Assembly (NCBI GenBank): GCA_027483445.1
Contig: JAIXUS010000033.1
Coordinates: forward strand, 1 to 64,000
Reading direction: 5' to 3'
DNA: 64,000 bases
Origin: Bacteroidota bacterium
Lineage (GTDB): Bacteria > Bacteroidota > Bacteroidia > M30B66
Shown in pieces: positions 52,242 through 62,100 of this stretch. The notes under the pieces were generated by a model that saw nothing but the letters and a program-made list of their open reading frames with translations, was not told where the DNA came from and did no database searches. The translations under genes were made by a program, and so were the position numbers. Every line of letters begins with the position of its first letter. The stretch's first letter is position 1.

Positions 52242-55115
52242 ATGATTCGTGATTTTGAAGCCCGCCACCTCGGGCCCCGTCCACACGAAGTGGACCACAT
52301 GCTGAAAACCATCGGTGTTCACTCACTCGATGAATTGATTGATGCGACCATCCCGAAGGGCATTCGCCAAAAAGAACCGATGCGTATCGACGAACCCATG
52401 TCGGAATTCGAATACCTCCGTCACATTCGCGATTTGGCCGCCCTCAACAAGGTGTACAAAACCTACATCGGTTTAGGCTATTACAACACCATCACACCTT
52501 CGGTAATTCTCCGAAACATCTTTGAAAACCCGGGTTGGTACACCGCCTACACGCCTTACCAGGCAGAAATTGCGCAAGGCCGACTGGAGGCTTTGCTCAA
52601 CTACCAAACCATGGTGATGGAACTTACCGGCATGGAGATCGCCAATGCTTCGCTGCTCGATGAAGCCACCGCTGCAGCCGAAGCCATGCATATGTTCTTC
52701 GCCATGCGCACCAAAGAACAGGTTAAGTCGAACGCCAACGTTTTGTTTGTGGCCGACACTTGCTTCCCGCAAACCATCGAATTGCTGAAAACCCGCTCAG
52801 CTCCATTAGGCATTGAATTGCTGATTGGCAATCCCAATACCCTGGAATGGAACCCTGCTATTTTCGGGGCCGTTATCCAATACCCCAATATTGATGGCGA
52901 AGTGGCCGACTACCGCAGCTTCACCGAGGCGGCCAAGGCCAATCAGGCTTACGTATGTGTATGCGCCGACCTTATGAGCCTCGTGTTGCTCACACCGCCC
53001 GGCGAATGGGGTGCCGATTGCGTAGTGGGCTCCTCACAGCGTTTTGGCGTTCCGATGGGCTACGGCGGACCGCATGCCGCGTTTTTCGCCACCAAAGAAG
53101 CATTCAAACGATTCATTCCCGGTCGTATCATTGGTGTTTCTATCGACAGCCAAGGCAACCGCGCGCTCCGCATGGCGCTGCAAACCCGCGAACAGCATAT
53201 CAAACGCGACAAAGCCACTTCGAACATCTGCACGGCCCAGGCCTTGCTCGCCATCATGGCCTCGATGTACGCCGTGTACCATGGCCCTGATGGATTGAAG
53301 CAGATTGCCGCCCGCATCCACGCAAAAGCCTCCACTCTGGCCGAATGCCTTAAAAATGCAGGCTATACCATCCGCAACAACTCTTGGTTCGATACCCTCA
53401 GCATTGGGCTGCCGGCCGGGAAATCGGCCACAGCACTTATGGATGCTGCCGTAGCCAAGGAAATTAACTTACGATTGGTCGATGAGCACACCGTAGCAGT
53501 TTCGCTCGATGAAACCACGGCCGGCGAAGATTTACAATCGCTCGTTTCTCTGTTCGTCCAATTCGCAGGGGCTGCAGAGCAGATTGTACAATTACAGGAG
53601 CGCGAAAACCTGCCCGCCTCCTTGAAGCGCCAAAGTCCATTCCTCAGCCATGAGGTGTTTAACAGCTATCATTCCGAAACAGAGATGATGCGTTACATCA
53701 AGCGTCTGGAAAACAAAGATTTGGCCCTGAACCACTCCATGATTTCGCTGGGCTCATGCACCATGAAGCTCAATGCGGCCACTGAGTTGATGCCACTAAG
53801 CCTTCCCGAATTTGCCAATCTGCACCCATTTGTGCCGGTTGATCAGGCCGAAGGCTACCACCGCATGTTCCGCACGCTGGCCGCCGACTTATGTCAGGCT
53901 ACCGGTTTCGAAGCCGTTTCGCTGCAACCCAATTCGGGCGCGCAAGGTGAGTACGCAGGCTTGATGACCATTCGTGCTTACCACCTCGATCGTGGCGACG
54001 CGCACCGCAACATCGCCTTGATTCCATCGTCGGCGCACGGTACAAACCCGGCCTCGGCAGTCATGGCCGGAATGGATGTAGTGGTGGTGGCTTGCGATGA
54101 GGACGGAAACGTAGACATTGCCGATTTACGGGCGAAAGCAGAGCAATACAAAGACACATTGGCGGCCTTAATGGTGACCTATCCTTCGACGCATGGTGTG
54201 TTTGAAGAGGGCATCACAGAGATCACCCGGATCATCCATGAAAATGGCGGCCTCGTTTATATGGACGGAGCCAACATGAATGCCCAAGTGGGCTTAACCA
54301 GTCCGGGGAACATTGGGGCCGATGTTTGTCACCTCAATCTCCATAAAACCTTTGCCATTCCGCACGGCGGCGGTGGTCCGGGAATGGGTCCGATTGGCGT
54401 AAACCACAAGCTGGCGCCTTATCTTCCTGGTCACGGATTGGTAAAAACCGGTGGCGAAAAGGCCATCCACGCAGTGTCGGCTACGCCTTTCGGCAGCTCA
54501 TTGATTTTGCTTGTTTCTTATGCTTACATCAAAATGCTGGGCGCTGATGGCCTTACGAATGCCACCCGTTATGCCATCCTCAATGCCAACTACATGCGGG
54601 CTAAACTGGAGCGCCACTTCCCGGTGCTTTATAAAGGACACGCCGGAAATGTAGCGCACGAGATGATTCTCGACTGCCGCGAATTTAAGAAGACCGCCAA
54701 GGTTGAAGTAGCCGATATTGCTAAACGTTTGATGGACTACGGCTACCATGCACCCACTGTTTCTTTCCCGGTTCCCGGAACAATTATGATTGAGCCCACA
54801 GAAAGTGAAGCTCTGGCTGAACTCGACCGTTTTTGTGAAGCCATGATTAGCATCCGTAACGAGATTGCAGAAATTGAAACCGGTTTGGCTTCGCCGGAGA
54901 ACAATGTGATTGTGAACGCTCCACATACGGCGAAAATGGTCATTAACGACAGTTGGGAAAAGCCATACAGCCGCGAAAAGGCCGCCTACCCGCTGGCGTG
55001 GGTGTCGGAGAATAAATTCTGGCCTTCGGTGGGTAAAGTCGACAACGCTTATGGTGACCGTAATCTGGTTTGCAGCTGTTTACCGATGGAGGCTTACGCC
55101 AAAGCCGACGTATAA
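52242..55115 (+). CDS. gcvP: Glycine dehydrogenase (decarboxylating), P protein
   Basis: GcvP decarboxylates glycine and passes the aminomethyl group to the H protein in the glycine cleavage system. The 957-aa protein is the fused homodimeric form with two aminotransferase-like halves. The PLP Lys702 lies in [15 protein letters not shown]. The start [17 protein letters not shown] is typical. The other genes of the system are not in the window. I see no glycine riboswitch in the 128-bp spacer upstream. Confidence 0.97.
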   Translation: MIRDFEARHLGPRPHEVDHMLKTIGVHSLDELIDATIPKGIRQKEPMRIDEPMSEFEYLRHIRDLAALNKVYKTYIGLGYYNTITPSVILRNIFENPGWYTAYTPYQAEIAQGRLEALLNYQTMVMELTGMEIANASLLDEATAAAEAMHMFFAMRTKEQVKSNANVLFVADTCFPQTIELLKTRSAPLGIELLIGNPNTLEWNPAIFGAVIQYPNIDGEVADYRSFTEAAKANQAYVCVCADLMSLVLLTPPGEWGADCVVGSSQRFGVPMGYGGPHAAFFATKEAFKRFIPGRIIGVSIDSQGNRALRMALQTREQHIKRDKATSNICTAQALLAIMASMYAVYHGPDGLKQIAARIHAKASTLAECLKNAGYTIRNNSWFDTLSIGLPAGKSATALMDAAVAKEINLRLVDEHTVAVSLDETTAGEDLQSLVSLFVQFAGAAEQIVQLQERENLPASLKRQSPFLSHEVFNSYHSETEMMRYIKRLENKDLALNHSMISLGSCTMKLNAATELMPLSLPEFANLHPFVPVDQAEGYHRMFRTLAADLCQATGFEAVSLQPNSGAQGEYAGLMTIRAYHLDRGDAHRNIALIPSSAHGTNPASAVMAGMDVVVVACDEDGNVDIADLRAKAEQYKDTLAALMVTYPSTHGVFEEGITEITRIIHENGGLVYMDGANMNAQVGLTSPGNIGADVCHLNLHKTFAIPHGGGGPGMGPIGVNHKLAPYLPGHGLVKTGGEKAIHAVSATPFGSSLILLVSYAYIKMLGADGLTNATRYAILNANYMRAKLERHFPVLYKGHAGNVAHEMILDCREFKKTAKVEVADIAKRLMDYGYHAPTVSFPVPGTIMIEPTESEALAELDRFCEAMISIRNEIAEIETGLASPENNVIVNAPHTAKMVINDSWEKPYSREKAAYPLAWVSENKFWPSVGKVDNAYGDRNLVCSCLPMEAYAKADV

Positions 55116-55129
55116 ACTTTCAACACAGG

Positions 55130-55160
55130 TTTGTAATTCCAGTTCATAACCCTACATTTG
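55130..55160 (+). promoter_or_regulatory. Consensus promoter TTTG-N19-TACATTTG
   Basis: TTTG (55130-55133), 19 bp, TACATTTG (55153-55160): the best match to the Bacteroidota consensus in the window. It lies 28 bp before the ATG at 55189, ahead of a gene with codon use suggesting high expression. Confidence 0.7.
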
Positions 55161-55188
55161 CCAAATAATAACCACACGTTAACACACG

Positions 55189-57006
55189 ATGAAATCACGT
55201 TTCCTAATCGCTTCGCTGCTCGGGTGCACAGTGATGGCCTTTGCTCAAAAGGCTCAACTGCCCGGTGTAGGCGTAACAAAAAACAAAGCCGCCTTTGGTA
55301 ATGCTGAGGCCGGTGTAATTAACGAAGGTCCAAGACAAACCATTTGGACTGATGACTTTTCCAATGCTTCGAACTGGGTAATTGCCAACGAAGTGGGGAA
55401 CAACGACAACTGGGTAATTGGAACTGAAGGTCCTGCGGGAACTCAGTTTGGTATTCCAGATATAGCTTCAACCACTGCTTCTAACGGTTTTGCATTGTTC
55501 GATTCTGACATCCTTTGTTCAGGAAACCAAATTGCAAACCTGACTTTGGCCAATGGCATCGACTGTTCTGGCTTCACTGAAGTGGCATTGCGCTTTCAGC
55601 AGCAGTACAGAAGATTCCGCGATTCTACTTTCGTATTCGTTTCAAACGATGACGGAGCAACTTGGGTAAAATACCCCGTAAATGAGTCGCTGACAAACAA
55701 CGACTTCGTGGCCAGCAACCCTGACGTTGCCTCTGTATTGATTAGCCCTACTGCGGCTGGTCAGTCGAACGTTAAAATTCGTTTCCAGTTCTACAGCCCT
55801 TCTACATTGGGTGCAGGTTCTGGTTGCGCTTATTCATGGATGGTTGATGACGTTGAATTGTACGTTCCTCCAGTTAACGAACTTCGCGTAACAGCTATGT
55901 ATCACGCAGACATTGTAGCTGATTTTGAGCAAGGTACTACACCACTTAGCCAAGCTGACACAGTGTTCGCTGGTTTCTCAGTGAAAAGCGAAGGTTCGGC
56001 AGTACAGAATGCCACTGTAAACTGGTCTGTAAAGCGCAGTGGTGCTACAGTAGCCAGCGGTACAGCTCCAACTCCTGTTACTGTTGGTCCATTTGAAACG
56101 GTAACAGCATTCTTGTCGACCAACTATGTACCTGACCAAACCGGAAGCTACACTGTAGAGGTGGCGGTTGTAGGTGGCGACAATGACCCAACTCCGGATA
56201 ATAACAACGGTGTAAAGGACTTTACCATTTCGCAAAACCTATTTGCCTCAGTAAATGGTCTGGCCAATGTTGGTACTGTATCATACAGCGGTCCTGGCCC
56301 GATATTCGAAGCTTACAAAGCCGGTCAGCAATACTTAATTAAAGCACCTCAGACCTTATACAACATCGACTTCGCCGTTTCGGGTGGAAGCACACCTGCT
56401 GCTCAAAACGTTGAATTACAGGTTGAGCTGTACGACAACTCTTTGGCCACTCCTCTTGCCTTAGAAGCTTATAACATTTCTGCAAGCCACCCTACAACAC
56501 CTACTTGGGTTTCTTCAGCGCTTTCAAGCCCTGTTGACTTAGCGGCAGGTGTGTACATTGCTGCAATCGGAAACCTCGATTCAGACAAGCGTTTCACATT
56601 CTTTGCTGAAGATGGTGACGATGATGTAGGAACTTTAATGTATGGTCCTTTCGGTGCCAACCAAGCTGTTGACTGGTTTATTGGTTACGATTTCTCTCCG
56701 GCAGTAGCCCTGAATTTCGAGAACACCATTGGTTTCGAATCCATTGAGAACGTAAACAACCTCAACGTATTCCCTAACCCAGCCAATGAAAGCATTACTG
56801 TAACTGCTACATTCGGAAAAGTAAGCAGCATGCGTTTAAGCCTCGTTGATTTGAGCGGTAAAGAAGTATACTTCAAGTCGATTTCTGGCAACGTAGCCGC
56901 ATTCAAAGATGTAATCGCACTGGACGAGTTCGCTAACGGTATTTACACCTTGCGTCTCGAAAGCAGCAAAGGCATCTCTACTCAAAAAGTAGTAGTAGCA
57001 CACTAA
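55189..57006 (+). CDS. T9SS type A sorting-domain protein, probably abundant
   Basis: This 605-aa secreted protein has a signal peptide at 1-20 (VMAFAQ). The region 40-230 (IWTDDFSNASNW ... CAYSWMVDDVELYVP) looks like a MAM / choice-of-anchor J beta-sandwich with paired Cys. Ig-like modules follow, about 235-345 and 350-510. A T9SS sorting domain starts near 525 (VFPNPANES, SGKEVYFK, NGIYTLRLES). Third codon positions are visibly more A/T-rich than in gcvP, and the promoter is near consensus. Both fit a highly expressed surface protein. The binding target is unknown. Confidence 0.85.
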   Translation: MKSRFLIASLLGCTVMAFAQKAQLPGVGVTKNKAAFGNAEAGVINEGPRQTIWTDDFSNASNWVIANEVGNNDNWVIGTEGPAGTQFGIPDIASTTASNGFALFDSDILCSGNQIANLTLANGIDCSGFTEVALRFQQQYRRFRDSTFVFVSNDDGATWVKYPVNESLTNNDFVASNPDVASVLISPTAAGQSNVKIRFQFYSPSTLGAGSGCAYSWMVDDVELYVPPVNELRVTAMYHADIVADFEQGTTPLSQADTVFAGFSVKSEGSAVQNATVNWSVKRSGATVASGTAPTPVTVGPFETVTAFLSTNYVPDQTGSYTVEVAVVGGDNDPTPDNNNGVKDFTISQNLFASVNGLANVGTVSYSGPGPIFEAYKAGQQYLIKAPQTLYNIDFAVSGGSTPAAQNVELQVELYDNSLATPLALEAYNISASHPTTPTWVSSALSSPVDLAAGVYIAAIGNLDSDKRFTFFAEDGDDDVGTLMYGPFGANQAVDWFIGYDFSPAVALNFENTIGFESIENVNNLNVFPNPANESITVTATFGKVSSMRLSLVDLSGKEVYFKSISGNVAAFKDVIALDEFANGIYTLRLESSKGISTQKVVVAH

Positions 57007-57030
57007 GCTGTCATAATCCGCATTTATAAA

Positions 57031-57061
57031 GCCCTCTGAGCACAAACTCAGGGGGTTTTTT
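57031..57061 (+). terminator. Rho-independent terminator after the abundant T9SS gene
   Basis: CCCTCTGAG (57032-57040) pairs with CTCAGGGGG (57047-57055), with one G-T pair and a 6-nt loop, followed by TTTTTT. The T-run continues into the -7-like element TTTCTTTG of the next gene. Confidence 0.85.
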
Positions 57062-57062
57062 C

Positions 57063-57070
57063 TTTCTTTG
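57063..57070 (+). promoter_or_regulatory. Variant -7 element TTTCTTTG
   Basis: One mismatch to TAnnTTTG. It lies 8 bp before the ATG at 57079 and 1 bp after the terminator T-run. The same sequence precedes the barrel gene at 15145-15152. Confidence 0.4.
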
Positions 57071-57078
57071 CAAACTCA

Positions 57079-57990
57079 ATGAAAAATATCCTAATCTTCT
57101 TTGCACTTGGAATTTGCACCTTAGGTGTTCGGGCGCAAACCGATACGCTCGACCAATTCTGGAAGCAAGCTGCCGATACAGGTATCATTGTTTCGCCTAA
57201 CGGCGGATGGGTTTCCGGGACAAACGGTTATGGCGATCGGGAGAAGCATCAGGCGTTTTTTAATACACGTACCTATTCCGTGTTAGGCGCCATTGTTTGG
57301 ATTGCCCGCCTTGATACCCCATCAGGAAATCCGGAAAACTCCCGCACCTGGCTCAAACTTAAGCGGCTCGACATTACCACCACTACTACGGCCCCGTTCA
57401 TCCGCGGTCCGCGCGAAACCATCGACTCTGTTGCATTCCCGCTTTCTACACTGCAGGCCGGAGATAGCCCTGAAACAGGGTTCAACTGGCTGCCCTTCCC
57501 AACACCTGTGCTGGTGAACCAACCCTATACCATGGGACTAACCGTGTTTGAAGAAATTCAAAACGATACACTTGCCCTCATGCATTCCGAACCCGATAGC
57601 GTGAGTGCAGCCGGACGCAGTTGGGAGCTCTACAACGGACGCTTTCGACGCATGATCGATAGCTGGGGCCTCAACATCGACTTCGCTATTTTTCCGGTAA
57701 TCGACACCACACTCAACGCGACAAATTCACCGGCTTCGGCCTTCGATTTAACGCTCTTCCCCAATCCAACCCAGTCGGTTTTACACCTCACTGGGTTTCC
57801 CGATTCCAGTAATGATGCGTACGATGTGAGCCTGTATTCCGCGGATGGCCGACACCTCAGAAATCAAAAATTACAACACAACAGCGGCACTCTAACCCTA
57901 AGTGTGGATGACCTCACGCCCGGAATTTATCTCATCAAACTCAGTAATGGTAAAGCCTGGGGTGTGAAACCTTTTATAATCCACCGATAA
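57079..57990 (+). CDS. T9SS type A sorting-domain protein
   Basis: This 303-aa secreted protein has a signal peptide of about 1-20 (GVRAQ). Residues 21-215 are a beta-rich domain with SGTNGYGDREKHQAFF near the start. They resemble the start of the region in the next gene, where both describe a short beta-sandwich. I do not recognise the family. A T9SS sorting domain begins near 228 (LFPNPTQS, SADGRHLR, GIYLIKLS). It is transcribed separately from its neighbours, judging by the terminator before it and the spacer after. Confidence 0.82.
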   Translation: MKNILIFFALGICTLGVRAQTDTLDQFWKQAADTGIIVSPNGGWVSGTNGYGDREKHQAFFNTRTYSVLGAIVWIARLDTPSGNPENSRTWLKLKRLDITTTTTAPFIRGPRETIDSVAFPLSTLQAGDSPETGFNWLPFPTPVLVNQPYTMGLTVFEEIQNDTLALMHSEPDSVSAAGRSWELYNGRFRRMIDSWGLNIDFAIFPVIDTTLNATNSPASAFDLTLFPNPTQSVLHLTGFPDSSNDAYDVSLYSADGRHLRNQKLQHNSGTLTLSVDDLTPGIYLIKLSNGKAWGVKPFIIHR

Positions 57991-58055
57991 ATCAGAAAAT
58001 TTGTTTTTTCCTATCTTGCCCTCAGATTCTAACTTTAGCTTCAAATACCCACGAC

Positions 58056-59231
58056 ATGAGAAAGTTCTGTACGATTTTATCCCTACTCTTTAGTTTGACT
58101 GTCTTCGGACAATCGGCTGTTCCACGCGTTAATCTTGAGAAATACCGTGTTTCAAACGAAGAAGTGGCCGCTGCAAAGGCCCGCCTGAATCAGGCTGCCG
58201 AAAGAACAAGCTATTCAATTTACGTCGACTATCCGGTTGCCGATCAAATTGAAGCAGGTGCACCAACTATTCAAAACTTCCTTTGGACCTTCAATTCGGG
58301 CTACGATGCCAATGATACCGACGTAGTAGCGATGAACTACATTGGTGTGCGAATCCGCGATTTAATTGGATACACCGATCCGACTCAAGACCCATTGGCT
58401 TCCTACGTTGGGCCATTCCCTTACAACAATTCAACAACAATCACCATCGACTCAATCTATGCGCTGTTTTCACATGAAAACAACTCAGGTTTGCCCGATA
58501 CCTTTATCGTTGAATTGCGCCAACAAAATTCCGGCGGTAATCTATTGCCTACCGGCCCACTCGTATGGGCTGACTCAATCATTACCACTACCAGCCTCTC
58601 TCCCGGTGGAAACTGGCTTGGAAGCAATGCCCTCTTCTCATTGGCCATACCATGCGGTATTACTACCACCCCTAACCAGCGTGTAGGCGTTACCCTTCAA
58701 TACAGAGCTCCTGAAGCTGATACACTCGGTATGCTCGCCGGCTTTGTTCCAAACCCCGACAACACCGAACTTGCACTCAAAACCCGCTTTCCAAACTCTT
58801 TCTTCCGTTGGATGGGCGTTCTAGGTAGCGCTGTTGTAAACAGTTCCAACATCTTCTTCCCTCCTGCTCCAGGTGCCGACACCGGTTATTTTGAAGCACA
58901 AAACTGGCAGATTTGGGCTTTAGTGACCTTCATCGACGAAACAGGCTTCAAGAAAAGCATGTACACCTCCATGGACATGGGCAACAGCTTCCCGAACCCA
59001 ACCCTCGATGCAAGCCGCTTTAACTTTAGCACCGCCAAAGCACAAAACATCAACCTTGAAGTGTTCGACCTCAATGGCCGCGTGATTTACACCCGCAACC
59101 TGGGCTTCCGCAATACCGGCGATCACCTCGTTGAACTGCCCTCTGAGCAATTGGAATCAGGCACTTACTTCTATCGATTACAAGGCGAAGAAGGAGCTTC
59201 AGAAATGAAGAAGTTTACAGTACTGCGCTAA
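58056..59231 (+). CDS. T9SS type A sorting-domain protein
   Basis: This 391-aa secreted protein has a signal peptide at 1-19 (TVFGQ). A helical, Lys/Ala-rich segment (about 25-50) precedes a beta-rich domain (60-300) with no catalytic signature. The T9SS sorting domain begins near 309 (FPNPTLD, LNGRVIYT, GTYFYRLQ). TAACTTTA (58030-58037) is a 7-of-8 match to the -7 element. It ends at a strong bidirectional terminator shared with queA. Confidence 0.82.
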   Translation: MRKFCTILSLLFSLTVFGQSAVPRVNLEKYRVSNEEVAAAKARLNQAAERTSYSIYVDYPVADQIEAGAPTIQNFLWTFNSGYDANDTDVVAMNYIGVRIRDLIGYTDPTQDPLASYVGPFPYNNSTTITIDSIYALFSHENNSGLPDTFIVELRQQNSGGNLLPTGPLVWADSIITTTSLSPGGNWLGSNALFSLAIPCGITTTPNQRVGVTLQYRAPEADTLGMLAGFVPNPDNTELALKTRFPNSFFRWMGVLGSAVVNSSNIFFPPAPGADTGYFEAQNWQIWALVTFIDETGFKKSMYTSMDMGNSFPNPTLDASRFNFSTAKAQNINLEVFDLNGRVIYTRNLGFRNTGDHLVELPSEQLESGTYFYRLQGEEGASEMKKFTVLR

Positions 59232-59252
59232 ACAACGTTTTAAAAAATAAAG

Positions 59253-59287
59253 AAGCCCCGGAGTTTACTGAATTCCGGGGCTTTTTT
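59253..59287. terminator. Bidirectional terminator between a T9SS gene and queA
   Basis: AAGCCCCGGA (59253-59262) pairs perfectly with TCCGGGGCTT (59274-59283). T-runs follow on the plus strand (to 59287), and A-rich sequence precedes it, which supplies T-runs on the minus strand. It serves both convergent genes. Confidence 0.88.
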
Positions 59288-60510
59288 TATTGCTTATACA
59301 ACAACGAACTATCCCCAAAACTCAGGAAGCGATAGTCGTTTGCTAAAGCGTGCTCATATACCTTGCGCCAATCGTCGCCAATAAATGCCGATACCAACAG
59401 CAACAACGTGCTTTTAGGTTGATGAAAATTGGTAATCAGGCGATCAGCCATGCGAAGCTTATAGCCCGGCGCAATCAACAAGCCGGTTTCTCCATGCAAC
59501 GACTTAACGCCATGCCTCTGCATCCTTTCCAACAGCGAACTCAGTATTTCCGGGTAAGGCAAACACTCCGCTTCGGCATACTCGTATGGCTCCCATTGAT
59601 GCACCTTCATGGCAGGCACCTCCGATTCTGGGGCGCGGTGTAAACGGAGCGCGGTCCAATAAAGGCTTTCTAAACTGCGTAAAGAGGTTGTGCCCACCAC
59701 CGTAATGTTACCGCTGTGTTTGGCCAACAAAGCAATGAGTTCCAGGGGAACAATCACCTCCTCCTCATGCATGGTGTGCTCAGCCATGGTTGCCGCCTTA
59801 ACGGGCTTAAAGGTTCCGGCACCAACATGAAGGGTTAACGATTCGGTAAGCACTCCTTTTGCCTTAAGATCGGCAAATGTTCTTTCGGTGAAATGCAAAC
59901 CCGCTGTGGGTGCGGCAACCGAGCCTTTCTCCTTGGCATACACGGTTTGATATCGCTCGGCGTCGCCGGCAACTGGCTCCCGTTTCAGATAGGGTGGCAA
60001 TGGAATGTTTCCGGCAAGCTCCAATACGTCGGCAAAACAAAAGGTGCTGGGAGCCCACTCAAAATGAACCTTATAGCCATCCAAAACACGCTCACCCTTG
60101 CGGGCCCAAAGTTTTAAAGGCCCAACTTCCAAAAACAATACATCGTGGTCTTTCCACTTCCGGGCATGACCTACCAAACAAAGCCACTCAGCCGAACCGG
60201 TTTGCAGCATGGCCGTAGGAATATCGCAATGCGATCCGGCGGGCTCCAAACAGAAAATTTCGATAGCCGCCAGCGAAGGCGTTTGGAAATGCAATCGGGC
60301 CTGAACAACACGGGTGTGGTTGAAAATCAATAAATCGCCCGCATCGAAATACTCGGACAACTCGTGAAACACCCGATCGCTGATGTTTCCGTTACGGTAA
60401 ACCAACAGCTTCGAGGCATCGCGCTGCTCTGTTGGAAACCGGGCAATCCGCTCGTCGGGTAAATCGAAACCAAAGGCCTCTATCGATAGCGTTGAAGGAT
60501 GCTTGCTCAC
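59287..60510 (-). CDS. queA: QueA-like S-adenosylmethionine:tRNA ribosyltransferase-isomerase, long form
   Basis: QueA transfers and isomerises the ribosyl part of S-adenosylmethionine to form epoxyqueuosine at the wobble base of tRNAs. The 407-aa protein has FNHTRVVQARL, YQTVYAKEKGSVAAPTAGLHFT, LHVGAGTFKPV and NFHQPKSTLLLLVSAF, the family core. It is about 50 residues longer than E. coli QueA, with an insertion in the middle (about 90-150) and a C-terminal extension. It could therefore be the long paralogue found in Bacteroidota rather than the main QueA. Its start overlaps the ABC ATPase gene by 4 bp. Confidence 0.85.
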   Translation of the reverse strand: MSKHPSTLSIEAFGFDLPDERIARFPTEQRDASKLLVYRNGNISDRVFHELSEYFDAGDLLIFNHTRVVQARLHFQTPSLAAIEIFCLEPAGSHCDIPTAMLQTGSAEWLCLVGHARKWKDHDVLFLEVGPLKLWARKGERVLDGYKVHFEWAPSTFCFADVLELAGNIPLPPYLKREPVAGDAERYQTVYAKEKGSVAAPTAGLHFTERTFADLKAKGVLTESLTLHVGAGTFKPVKAATMAEHTMHEEEVIVPLELIALLAKHSGNITVVGTTSLRSLESLYWTALRLHRAPESEVPAMKVHQWEPYEYAEAECLPYPEILSSLLERMQRHGVKSLHGETGLLIAPGYKLRMADRLITNFHQPKSTLLLLVSAFIGDDWRKVYEHALANDYRFLSFGDSSLLYKQ

Positions 60511-61268
60511 AATTTCTGGGAAGCTTTACGGATTCGTTGAAATAACTCGGAAGCGTACACAAAATCGTTCACCTCCGCATTGTCGGTTTCAAGGATGCTA
60601 TTCTTGTCGCCTTCCCACCACTTTTGCCCCTTGTTCAGGTAAATGATTTTCTGGCCAATCTCCAACACCGAATTCATATCGTGCGTGTTTACCACCGTGG
60701 TTATATTGTACTCCTCCGTGATCTCCTGGATCAGATTATCAATAACAATCGACGTTTTAGGATCCAGGCCGGAGTTAGGCTCGTCGCAAAATAAATACTT
60801 GGGGTTTAAGGCAATGGCGCGGGCGATGGCCACACGCTTCTTCATACCCCCACTAATCTGACTTGGATACAGTTGATACGCCGCATTCAAGTTCACCCGA
60901 TTCAGACAGAACTCTACCCGGTCTTTAATTTCAGATTCGCTCAAAGAAGAGAACATCTGCAATGGAAACGCAACGTTCTCCCAAACGGTCTGCGAATCAA
61001 ACAAGGCCCCGCCCTGAAATACCATTCCGAAATCTTTACGCAGCAATCGCTTGTCTTCTTCTGTCGACTTGGAGAACTGTCGGCCATCATACAAAATATC
61101 GCCTTCATCGACCGTATACAAGGCTACCAGACACTTCATCAATACCGTCTTCCCGGAGCCACTGCCACCAATGACCAGATTGGTCTTCCCCGTTTCGAAA
61201 ACCAACGAAACGTCATCCAGAATTTTACGCCCACTAAACGACTTACTGATGTGCTGAACCTCAATCAT
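60507..61268 (-). CDS. ABC transporter ATP-binding protein, MlaF-like
   Basis: This 253-aa ATPase has a Walker A GGSGSGKT (34-41), a signature ISGGMKKR (138-145) with the unusual ISGGM that marks Mla/Ttg2-type lipid transporters, and a Walker B YLFCDEPNSGLDP (158-170). It pairs with the MlaE-like permease encoded just upstream (4-bp overlap) to move phospholipids or similar lipids between membranes. An MlaD-type substrate-binding protein is not in the window, although it may be elsewhere. Confidence 0.92.
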   Translation of the reverse strand: MIEVQHISKSFSGRKILDDVSLVFETGKTNLVIGGSGSGKTVLMKCLVALYTVDEGDILYDGRQFSKSTEEDKRLLRKDFGMVFQGGALFDSQTVWENVAFPLQMFSSLSESEIKDRVEFCLNRVNLNAAYQLYPSQISGGMKKRVAIARAIALNPKYLFCDEPNSGLDPKTSIVIDNLIQEITEEYNITTVVNTHDMNSVLEIGQKIIYLNKGQKWWEGDKNSILETDNAEVNDFVYASELFQRIRKASQKL

Positions 61269-62005
61269 GAAAGCATCATTTGAGTGAGTAAATAATTGGC
61301 CAACAATAAAATGATACTGCTATACACAACGGCTTTTGTGCTCGAAACACCTACCTCAAGTGCGCCCCCTTCGGCGTAATACCCAAAAAAGGCTGAAATA
61401 GAGGTAATCAGAAACGCAAAAACCACTGTTTTAATGAGCGCATACGACACGTAAAATGGCACAAAGGCATATTGAAGTCCATACACAAACTCATGCGTCG
61501 ATACCACCCCGGCCAGCAAACCAAAAATTAACCCGCCGGCCATCCCCAAAAACATTGAAATCACAATGAGAAAGGGGTTGATAAAAATGGCCGCCAAAAT
61601 TTTGGGCAACACCAAAAAAGAACCCGAATTCACACCCATAATTTCGAGGGCATCAATCTGTTCTGTAACACGCATCATTCCAAGCTCAGAGGCAATCGAA
61701 GAACCTACTTTTCCGGCCAAAATAAGGCTGATAATGGTAGGCGAAAACTCCAATAAAATCGAGTCGCGCGTGGCTAAACCTACCGCGTAAAGCGGGATGA
61801 ATGGACTGGTAATATTGTAGGCCGTTTGTATGGTGAGGGCCGCACCCATAAACAATGAAATAATCATGATGATGGGCAATGAATTGATGCCCAAAGAGTT
61901 AATCTCGAAGAAAAACTGTTTCCAGAAGCGCTTCCATTGCTGAGGCTTGCTGAATACAAGGCCGATAAAAAGGAAATACTTTCCGAGCGTTTCAAAAACC
62001 TTCAT
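61265..62005 (-). CDS. MlaE-family ABC transporter permease
   Basis: This 246-aa inner-membrane protein of the MlaE/Ttg2B family has an amphipathic N-terminal helix and about 5 membrane segments. The motifs ELGMMRVTEQIDALEIMGVN and PKILAAIFINPFL are typical. From ATG 62005 the start MKVFETLGKYFLF is right for the family; 17 more residues upstream would overlap the divergent pabB region. It forms a lipid-transport complex with the following ATPase gene. Confidence 0.92.
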   Translation of the reverse strand: MKVFETLGKYFLFIGLVFSKPQQWKRFWKQFFFEINSLGINSLPIIMIISLFMGAALTIQTAYNITSPFIPLYAVGLATRDSILLEFSPTIISLILAGKVGSSIASELGMMRVTEQIDALEIMGVNSGSFLVLPKILAAIFINPFLIVISMFLGMAGGLIFGLLAGVVSTHEFVYGLQYAFVPFYVSYALIKTVVFAFLITSISAFFGYYAEGGALEVGVSSTKAVVYSSIILLLANYLLTQMMLS

Positions 62006-62088
62006 CGGGGTAAATTTCGGTGAAATTTGGCCAACTGAACACGCGCTTTGAGGCAATTATCAGAGTGCTGTTGTTAATGCCTTGCATG

Positions 62089-62096
62089 TACCTTTG
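62089..62096 (+). promoter_or_regulatory. -7 element TACCTTTG of pabB
   Basis: An exact TAnnTTTG match ending 4 bp before a GTG at 62101 that is in frame with pabB. It lies inside the longer reading frame that begins at 62020, which argues against that ATG. Confidence 0.45.
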
Positions 62097-62100
62097 CAGG

